Positions 55,636 through 64,000 of a DNA stretch of 64,000 bases are shown here, in pieces. The DNA is from Eonycteris spelaea (lineage: Eukaryota > Chordata > Mammalia > Chiroptera > Pteropodidae). Position 1 is the first letter of the stretch, and every line of letters starts with the position of its first letter. The position numbers and the translations under genes are program-made. The stretch is taken from NCBI GenBank assembly GCA_003508835.1, contig PUFA01000084.1:5704001-5768000 (forward strand). Reading direction: 5' to 3'. The notes under the pieces were generated by a model, which saw nothing but the letters and a program-made list of their open reading frames with translations, made no database searches and was not told where the DNA came from.

Positions 55636-55839
55636 GTAGCATAAGGAAAAATAGTCAACAATGTTGTAATAAGTATGTAAGGGGGAAGAGGGGTGATAAA
55701 TTTAGTGGGGTGATCACTTGAGCTGTAATCACTAGGCTGTACAAATGAAATAATATATTATTGTATGCCAACTATAGAAAAAAAACTCATTGAATTATAC
55801 AATGTAAATTTGAACAACAAATTGTCTATTATATTTCAA

Positions 55840-55900
55840 GTAGATCAATGGAATTAAAGAGAGAGTCCAGAAACACACTCCATCAGCAAAAAGGTTACAA
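55840..55900 (+). mobile_element. L1 continuation after copy C
   Basis: TAGATCAATGGAATTAAAGAGAGAGTCCAGAAAC is the L1 ORF2 block that directly follows the ATTGGTGTCAAGATAAACATAG seen before copy C. Confidence 0.75.
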
Positions 55901-58495
55901 CTCACTTTTTTTGATACTCGTTTTACTGAAATGGTCTGGAACCGAACTCATGATGTTTTCGAACCCACGATATGTTCAAGTTATGCTCCAATTTAAAAAA
56001 AACCAACAACAACTCTAGGGGTGATTATGAAACATAGTGTGCATGAGAGATGCTGCATTAGTCCTACACTATGGATACCAATCCTACCACCAAAATGGCC
56101 ATCCTGCTCACAATGTGCTCTTGTCTATAAGGGCATTCAAAAGTTACCTGCACTATCTGAAGCACAAAGGGAATATCCCCGCCCCACCCACCCGACCCTC
56201 CTTCTCCACACCCCCGCCCCCAGTTTTGTAAATATGAATAAAGAATGGTCATAAACTTTTATTTACACAGCCTAAAGTTGCACAGTTTTGAAATTTTGCT
56301 AGTGGCTCCTTTATTCTAATCAGATTGCTAAATAGTTTGAAACTTATGATCCAATCAACAATTTTCCAAAGTCTTAGTCTCACAAATATTATCAAGTCAG
56401 ATCTCCCTATCCTCTACTTAAATAAATTGGCATTTCATATGCAACAAAGGTATTTTATCATTTTGAACTGTTTTATAGTATTGTAAATGCACTTGCCAAC
56501 ATTACTGTACACTAGCTGTCCCTCCCCACATTGCATTAACTTCAAAATTGGAAAGTAAAACTATCTAGATTTTTAATCACAAGGCCAAAACTTTTAAAAG
56601 TTACTTCATATCTCAGCTGTCTCTCTTTGCCAGTCCCTGTTATTACACAAATAATAAAGATTGCTATGGAACTTAGTTACTTTGCTTAGTTAACTTGTGA
56701 ATAAATGAAATATTTTCATAATGTACTACATTTTATTGACTGCATTTTTGCAGACATTTAACATGGCCTCATTTCGATGTCTGCACTTTTGCTGGGGTAA
56801 GCCATCATCCTTGGACATGCCTGGGAGGTCAGCACAATGTCAGTTTGACAATCTTAACTAGATTAGGGTTACACATACTTGGTCTTTATTTTACAGAGTT
56901 CTGAAAGTATCTTCCAGTTACTGCAAATAAAACAAAGGTATCTTAAGTGAAATAACACTCTTCCCTTAGAATTCAGAGAGTTTTCCTTCAGTAAAGATTT
57001 TATTGGTATTTAGAAGCAGATTCATAACTTTCTCCATTGCCCCCCTTCTTCACTCCCTGCTTCCCTTCCTCCCTGATCCCCACAAGACCAAAAGCACTTG
57101 ACAAGCCTCCGGCTCAGCCTCAAGTGGTTCCTTTTGAAGGAAAATCACTGATGAGTAGATTAGAGCTGATTGGAGATACTTGCCTGGGGAAATTTCCTGA
57201 GAATTGAGAGCAGACTAGCTTCCCCCATGTCTTAGGATCGTTTTTTCCTTCTTCACTGTAGAAGACTATGAGAAGCAGATTTTGCTCTGAAGTTTATTTT
57301 CAAATGACTCGAAAGAAAGAGACTTTGTTTTACTTGAGTGATTTCAAAAGAAAACATCCAAGACTATGTCAGCCTTTTCTATGGAAGAAGGCAAAGTAGG
57401 AAATGACTTTTGTGAGACAGGTCAGTTTACTTTCAAAGGAACAGAGGAAAGCAAGTAGTAAGTCCAAGCTCATCACACAGAAAACTGACAACAGGATGCA
57501 CCACAGTTTTGTATGATCAGAAACAGCATTCCCAGCATGTCTTTAGAGATGTGGAGGACAGAAAGCACAATGGCTTCAGGATTCAAAGGGGACCTGCCAG
57601 AATGTGCCTTCTGAAACAATACTAAACAGAAAAACCACCAGGAAGATGGAAACAGAACAAGGAAACTGAGTCAAAACACTGACCTGAAGAAGAATAAAAG
57701 TCATGTTAGCTGTGTCATTTTGGAATATCATTAGAGCATGCTATCTCAATCACTGAAGTGAAGAGCAATAGTACTGATTATTGACACCTTGCCCATATTT
57801 TATAAATCAAAGATCAGAACACATGCTCTGACAGATATGAATTTACTGATAGGACAGAATATTTTAAATTAGAACTGACCAGGAGACTCTCAGAATATAT
57901 GGTGGCAAAGAAATAGGATGATAAGACAACCTAATTTGTATCTACTCAATGAACTCAACAAAAAAGCTAACTGAAACTGGTTAACACATTCAAACTATGT
58001 GTTCAATTATACCCAGAAAAACTGAATAAATAAAATTTAAGATACTTACTTTAAGATTTCCTTTTCTAGACTTTGATATTGTATCCCTCTCTGTCTTTAA
58101 TATATGAAGGAATTCAAGGTTTAGCTAAACACAAACCCCAAAAAGGGGAGGTTTGAGAGTGTTTGAAAAACATTCCAGTTAAGATACAAGGAAAGTGTAT
58201 TCCTCAGGTACTCACACCCCACCAAACCCCACCAAGCCATAAGAGGCTTTCAGTGTGTAGTAGGGATGTTCTGCGTTGGCAGAGCTTGTGAAGTAGAAGT
58301 CCAGTGTAGCCCTGTGGACTCAGGAAAGCCTCTGAGAGGTAGGGAAAGGGAGCCCTTTAGGCTGGAAAAGCAGCCCTCCTTCAGACAGGTCATACACTGT
58401 TTCTGACCCCACTTGTAAGCAATAACCATTTGCTATCCTCTTCATTCCTCTTCTCATTCCAGTTATTCTAGCGCCGGCCACGGTAAGGAATCTAG
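55901..58495. other. no gene seen
   Basis: Short overlapping frames at 56021-56254 on both strands lie in a C-rich patch and have no domain. The rest is unique-looking, moderately AT-rich sequence with no RNA gene or clear transposon. Confidence 0.45.
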
Positions 58496-58735
58496 CACAG
58501 TACTTCTCAAACTATCTGTTTTGAAAGTCCAGGCTTGTCTTTTTTTTTTTTTTAATTTACAATCCATACATTGGATGGATAAAATTTAAATATTAAGTTC
58601 AACTGGTATAAAATTATTTTACCCAATTGCTAAAAGCATTTCTGAATGCTCACTGCCAGTTTTCGTATTTATGTAGTCACAGACCAGAAACAAAGTTTGC
58701 TTACCAGCACCACTTGGGAAACCACAGTTCGAACT
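58496..58735 (+). mobile_element. Possible hAT-Charlie fragment
   Basis: ACAGTACTTCTCAAACTATCTG at the left and CACTTGGGAAACCACAG at the right resemble paired MER5-type ends; a T13 run and AT-rich filler lie between. Tentative. Confidence 0.35.
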
Positions 58736-59159
58736 CTAGAGGTTTTTCTGATGATTGGAATAGTCAGACATAAAATGTCATTAGGCATCCTGAACCTTAG
58801 GATGGGAAGCTCAACTAGTATCTGTCATAAAATAATCACCTAGGAGGTGACAGCTGTATGAGCCATTAAAGGAAAGTCTAAGCTCCAATGGAAACTGAGA
58901 TGGAAGCAGAGATAGATACAGGGAACAATGAAGAGGTAAATAGAAATAGATGCATAGGAGCTTGAAGAAATATGTAGAGACAATGTACAATCAGACAATG
59001 GCCAGCTCAGACAATATATAAAAATAGAATTTTGCCCTACAATCTGCAGTAACCTGCCCAGAAAACTCACTCTTTATCTACCTAGGAAGCCAGCTTGCTC
59101 TAAGTCAGATTTGCAGGAACAGAGATTGCTATTTATACTGACGATCAGGAACCTGAAAA

Positions 59160-59545
59160 ATAACTTATGTAACAATCAGCCCAAAGTGGCCAGGACTTGA
59201 TTAATAACTTACAGCTTCCTTAATTTTTGTCCCCACTTTCAACTTAGGACCAATCAAAAAAGCCAGATATGTACCTTAACGAATCACATATGATGCCTAC
59301 TTCTAGTGAGCCCACCTACAGCTTCCCATGCCAACAGTCTCCAATCAGGGCATATCTGAAGACTTCCCTTTTTGCCACCATAAGGCTGCCTGCTTTTGAG
59401 TCTCTGACAAAACACAAGTGAAGGTGGCTCACTCCTTTGCTATAGTGAGCTGCGAATAAATAGCCTTTGGCTTTCTCATTTGGTTGTTCTTTGTTTATTT
59501 CCACACTACGCTTACTTTTGTTTGGTGAGCTCATTACTCTCTGCT
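59160..59545 (+). mobile_element. ERV LTR fragment (class I-like)
   Basis: It shows LTR features: CCAAT (GGACCAATCAAAAAAGCC), TTTTTGCCACCATAAGGCTGCC, the poly(A) signal AATAAA at 59455 in GCGAATAAATAGCC, and a T-rich R/U5 (CATTTGGTTGTTCTTTG). Ends were not resolved and no target-site duplication was found. Confidence 0.55.
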
Positions 59546-59639
59546 AGAGCTTCTATAAGCATTTCAAAGAAACTAGCACAATCTTAATAACTAGGTCCAA
59601 TTCTGTCACTATTTTCCAAATCCTTTTTCTTCATGCCAC

Positions 59640-60310
59640 ATCCAGTCTATCCACTTGTCCCCCATTTCCAGGAACACTACTGGAGTCCAAGGAACCATCA
59701 TATTCTGGATTGCCACAGTGACCTCTTCATTGGTTACCACACTTGTTCTTGCTGTGAGCCATCTTCTTACAGCAGCCAGGGAGATCTGCATGTCAAATGT
59801 ATCATTTTCTTTTCTTAAGTCTTCAACTGGCTTCCATCCCACTTAAAATAAAATCTCAACTCCTATACCATCTGGCATATTGCCTCCCCAGCCTCACCTT
59901 GTCCCACCCCTCATGTCACCCAGTACATTCCAGTGACACTGGCCTTCTCAAATGTGCCAAATATGTTCTCATCTCAGGGACTCTGTACCAGCTGTTGCCT
60001 CTGCTGGGAATGCTCTTCCCCTGAACTTTGCATGGCTGGCTGCTTTTTGTCATACGGATACGTGCTTAGCCATCACCTCTTCAGAGAAGCAAAGAAAGCA
60101 CTTCACCCAATCACTGTCACATCACCCAATCCTACCTCTCTGCATAATGTTCACCACTACCTGAGACTTTTCTTTGATAGTCGGTTTTGTTCTCTATCTC
60201 ATAGCAGTGATCTGTCTGCCATGATTATCCACTGCATTCCAGGCCTAAAACAAGCCTGGCATAGAATCAACACTCACTATGTATTTGTTGAACAAATGAA
60301 TGAATAATTG
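59640..60310 (+). repeat. L2 LINE 3' segment
   Basis: Long L2-like order: AACTGGCTTCCATCCCACTT, CAGTGACACTGGCCTTCTC, CTGGGAATGCTCTTCCCC, GTATTTGTTGAACAAATGAATG. Short ORFs within are remnants of L2 coding sequence or chance frames. Confidence 0.75.
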
Positions 60311-60359
60311 AACTGCCTGAGTCTTTGAAATCTGGTAGGTAAAACCATCCTCCCTAAAC

Positions 60360-60690
60360 CTACTCTACTCTAGCTTAAACTTAACTCCTATGCCTTGTAA
60401 GGTCCAAATCAACTTCTAGTTTCTCTGGAAAGCCTTCTTATTCCAGATGATATGCCTTTCCCTCTTCCTCAGACACAGCTCTGTGTGAAGGGTTCATTTG
60501 GATTTGATCATCTGTCCTTGAGGCCATTCTTTGAAGCCTGCTGTCTAGTCCTGTTAAACTCCTCCTTTGCTTCTTAGCTTAGCACAGTGCATGTTTTACC
60601 CACTCAAACATAGTTCTTTGTACCTTCCATAAAACCGTGCAGTAAATGTAGTGGAAACTCAATAACTAGTTGCTAAATACTTTTTTAAAT
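60360..60690 (+). repeat. Diverged L2-like fragment
   Basis: GAAAGCCTTCTTATTCCAG, TTAGCACAGTGCATG and GTGGAAACTCAATAACTAG recall an L2 3' end. Strongly diverged. Confidence 0.4.
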
Positions 60691-61715
60691 GTATCAGGGG
60701 AAATGAGGGTAACATAAAAGTTGTGCAGGATAGAGTCCACAGTGGAATAAGGTCAAAACCGAGACCTCAGAGCACTTCCGCACGGTTTCCTTCTGCTGTA
60801 AGTGGTCCATGTTTCCCCTTACCCATTCATTGGTTTGCTCTGTACGAAGTCCATTTCATCTCTTTTTTTTTCTCTAGGATGCATTCTGCGCTGCAAATGC
60901 AATGCTTTGCATAGATTGGGATAACATTCACTAAGGACAGGCTTATATGCCCAGTGGGCAGCCAGCCAGGAATTGCAGCTTGAATGACATTTTGTTTGCT
61001 TGGCAAAGAAAGAGTTGTTTCACCACTCCAGAGCTTAAACACCAGTTCACCTGGTTGGTGAAGGCTTCTTGCTGTTTTATTAAAATTATACTCCTGAAAA
61101 CTCCTCTAGAGTCTAGTTTATGATACTGGCTCTTTCTAAAGTATGTTAAAAAAAAAAGAAAAAGAAACTAAAATAATGTTTTCAGGAGTGAATATTCAAA
61201 AAGGATCAGCAATTCCACAGGTTACTCCGACTTTTTTCCCCATCTGCCGTGACAGCAGGTGTGATTTCACAAGCCCACTCCCATCAATCATCCTCTCCAA
61301 CCTGTCTCTGGTGCCTGACAAGGTGTTTATGTGCATAACATGAAAACCATCACTAGTTCTTGCGAACAAATAAGGCTGCCTTTCACAATACTCAGAAAAA
61401 AGACTTCCATGGAAACCTGGGTGTTGAGTTCAGGTGGGTGATTCATTTCATTGCCACAGTCTTACTTCCTTCCAGGTGATGTAAACTCAAAGCCCTTCAG
61501 GAGCAAAATGGGTACTATGAAAATATAAAATAACAGAAAGTGGGAAAAACTGTGGCCAAAATGAATAGCGCATGCTCTATCAAAAGAAGTGTTTACATTC
61601 GCTTTAAATTAAAATGAACTGGCTAAACCCAAGTTTTCTACCACCGGTTTTGATCTCTGTGCCTCTATTAAGTGGTATCCTCACTGTTCAAATGACCTTA
61701 AAATTCATAAAATCA
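60691..61715. other. no gene seen
   Basis: Unique-looking sequence; the frame at 61143-61343 begins in an A-run and lacks a domain. Confidence 0.45.
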
Positions 61716-61719
61716 TGAA

Positions 61720-61900
61720 CAATTACAGGTGGAAGAGATCTTAGACTTTATTTATTCCAACTTCATCTTTTTCAAATAAGGAAACTGAGGCCCAAAAGAT
61801 TAATAAACCAGTCAAGTGTAAACAACGAGCATGTGGCAGAGTTAACAAAACTTCGGTTTCCAACTCCAAGTCTAACAATCTTTTAGCTACTTGCCATCAT
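61720..61900 (-). repeat. MIR-family SINE
   Basis: ATAAGGAAACTGAGGCCCAAAAG followed by CATGTGGCAGAGTTAAC is the MIR-type core in reverse. Confidence 0.6.
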
Positions 61901-61974
61901 TTTTTATGCATCAGTAACAACCTTATGCTTCATGTTTGCTTAATACAAATATCCCCTTTAAAGTTTTATTGCAG

Positions 61975-62235
61975 TGATATTAATAATAGCAAAAAGTTCA
62001 AATGATAGAAGATGGATCAACTCAATAAGAGAATTTAATTAATAAAGATAATAACAATAATGTAAAACATATACAAATATTATTTACAATTATTTTCCAT
62101 GGTAAGCATAGACTACATAATTAAGACTTCAACTCTGTAAAAGAGTATAAACATGTGGACAAAGACTATAGTGAAATGTGTAAAGTGAAATTAATTTGAA
62201 TGCATGATTGTTGTTACTCTTTTTTAAATCATTTT
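61975..62235 (+). mobile_element. Diverged L1M 3' fragment (tentative)
   Basis: ATAATAGCAAAAAGTTCAAATG and GATGGATCAACTCAATAAG resemble the AAC...CAATAGGG block of old L1M 3' ends. Confidence 0.35.
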
Positions 62236-64000
62236 TGTGTTGTGACTGTATTTTTTATAGCATTTTAGATGATTCTCTGTAACATGGACATTCATTTTAA
62301 CCTCAAGGCTCACCGTTTGCCATTTTCTACCCTCTTCCTTGCTGGCAACACCCTGTATTTTATTCAATTATCTAGGCTTTTCCCTTGTGCTCTGATAAAT
62401 CTGTCAATAGCAGTGTTCCTGTGTCTTTTGCTAGTGATTGGTTCACGCATGAAAATATGATGTAAATTTCGCAAATGAAATGAAAGAGAATTTCCTATGG
62501 GACTACCTGGAAAGGGTTTTCTTAATCTTAAAAGTAGGTTTCTTTCCCCACCTCTGGATATTGCTGTGACAACTTGTAGGCCTAGAGGTGCTGTAGTCAT
62601 CTTCTGACCACAAGGCAAGCCAGCCTAAGGAGAAGACTTACATGCTGAGATTGGCAGATCAGAAAGATAGAAATGATCCCTAATGAACCAGTGTGAAGTC
62701 ACCTACCTCTGGACTTATGTGCGATAATCAGCTCCTTATCATTTCAGTCAGTTTTGAAGGGCATTTTCTGTCATTTGCCAAAGCCCCAGCCAAAATAACA
62801 AATTTAATTCTCTTCCTTGTATTTTGGAAAGCACACTCGAATATCTTTATGCAGAGAGGAGTACACATTCATATTTTCTTCTTTCGTCTTCCTTAAGGCA
62901 TAGATAGTATGACTACATTGAAGTTCTCCAGTGTCTCATTCCAGGGGTATGGTCAGGGTGGATATATGCACAATCCATTTGCCTGAGCTACCAGTTGTGG
63001 TTCTACTATGTACCCTAAGATGACCACAATCTGATGACCATCAGCACTTTTCTGTGACATCTTTAAAACATAAGAGAGTTGGAACTAGTTTGAGAGAGAA
63101 ATCCTCTCTTAAAAAAAAATAAGAAAGGGGAGGAAATAGGCATTTCTAGGAATAAGGATATCATCCAATAAATCTGAGTTTTTTAATCCCCACCCCAAGA
63201 GTTCTAGTGGCATCAAAATGCCATTGTTTGGACGCTTGTACTTGTTCTTTTTCAAACTGCTATTTCGTTATTTTTCTTTACTCTGTAAGTGACCATATTT
63301 CATCATGGCAGTACAGTAGGCTATCTGGACAGCAATGACAAGTTTTACAGTGAGGCTGCGGAGGAAACGAGAGCTACCACTGAATGCAAGATTATTGTCA
63401 TTAACATACGAAGTTCTACAAGTCCTGTCTGCTGGGAAGAACTGAACTTTTGAGGATTAGAAAATGTAACCCATAGAGAATGAACTGCAGATAACACTTT
63501 ACACATGCTGAGTATCTTGAAAAATCAGATCAGATATGAAGATAAAGGAGCATCTTTATACTCCAGGGCAGGGATCAAACCATTATAAAGGCACTTAGAA
63601 AAGAGAGGCCTGGTATGTGAACACTCAATCCCAACTAATGGCAACAATAATAATAGTCTAATTTAATCTTAGAGAATATTTTCTCCTGGAAAATCTTAAA
63701 GGGCTTTGACAATACTTTTCACAAAATAAACATACATATTTTCATATATATTTAGGCAATTTCAAAGAAAAAAGCACAGCCTATGCTATGATAGAATGTT
63801 GTCAACTCTGAAAAAGTTTAAAGACCTATATTACTCCTCCACCTTATTCCCCAAAATGTCCCTAGCCCACTAGAGTAAAATAGATGAAATTTGCTTTATC
63901 CAGTCTACAATCTCTAGGTCCTTTTTTGGCTCCTGGATCCTCACTTTCCCCACCATTTCTACTTCCGTCGTAACACTTTCTCTCCATCTCTCTCATCTCC
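62236..64000. other. no gene or clear repeat seen
   Basis: Overlapping short frames (62269-62460 +, 62364-62618 -, 62693-62896 +) have no recognisable domain. No RNA gene was seen. Confidence 0.45.

Larger units (their letters stand above)
53008..55839 (+). mobile_element. HAL1-like LINE, copy C, nested in L1
   Basis: It has the same architecture as copy A: 5' UTR (53008-53910), ORF1 (53911-54777), ORF2 start (about 54895-54995, EWIRKQDSYICCLQETHF), the same jump to the 3' end after AAAAAGATATTGCCTTGATGG, and L1 3' UTR. It ends at TATATTTCAA without a poly(A) tail, directly against L1 sequence TAGATCAATGG. Extra material in the 3' part is a 55-bp patch of 5' UTR-like sequence (55141-55195) and a solo LTR (55243-55635). 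The ORF1 block is almost identical to copy A, while the 5' UTR is clearly more diverged. Confidence 0.85.

Noticed and set aside
53008..55839. Copies A and C as a simple local segmental duplication
   Set aside because: Their flanks differ, A has its own 10-bp target-site duplication, C sits inside an L1, and their 5' UTRs are much more diverged than their ORF1 blocks.

Overview
This is a gene-poor, AT-rich stretch of a placental mammal genome. The evidence is the dense layering of mammalian repeats: MIR, L2, MLT1/MST-type LTRs of the MaLR group, L1M, hAT-Charlie fragments, and long CA, AAAG, GACA and GGA microsatellites. I see no Alu and no B1/B2, so a simian primate or a rodent is unlikely. 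The L1 3' ends look like those of Laurasiatheria (bats, carnivores, horses and relatives). That is an inference, and the species is not determined. All repeat family names come from recognising conserved blocks by eye, not from a database search.

Layout. 1-283: LTR-like sequence of unclear origin. 284-4378, minus strand: a 5' LTR-gag-pro-pol portion of a class II (betaretrovirus-like, ERVK-type) endogenous provirus. It has a perfect 18-nt lysine-tRNA primer-binding site, a broken gag, a still-open dUTPase-protease frame and a truncated reverse transcriptase; no env is visible. 5595-6890: a three-level nest of LTRs, with duplicated target sites for the inner two. 14390-15836: a minus-strand L1M and an MLT1 piece. 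18345-20100: an intron-less, broken KRAB/C2H2 zinc-finger sequence behind a ZNF143-like promoter motif. 20990-43470: mostly MIR, L2, L1M, MaLR and hAT fossils and simple repeats. 44315-55900: the most unusual part, three same-strand copies of a half-L1 (HAL1-like) element. Each has an L1-type 5' end, a 5' UTR, ORF1 sequence and an L1 3' end; copies A and C also keep the first codons of ORF2. Copy C sits in an older L1 and itself carries a solo LTR. A HAL1/L1M fossil (47870-48960) and a tRNA-Val-like sequence lie between copies A and B. 55900-64000: L2, LTR and MIR remnants and unannotated sequence.

No intact host protein-coding gene can be supported. The only long frames with recognisable domains are the proviral protease/dUTPase and RT, the zinc-finger blocks and the HAL1-like ORF1 remnants. 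Nothing here forms an operon or a working gene system. The value of the window lies in its retroelement history: nested insertions with readable target sites, a cluster of non-autonomous LINEs with shared deletions and mosaic similarity, and a partly preserved proviral enzyme frame.
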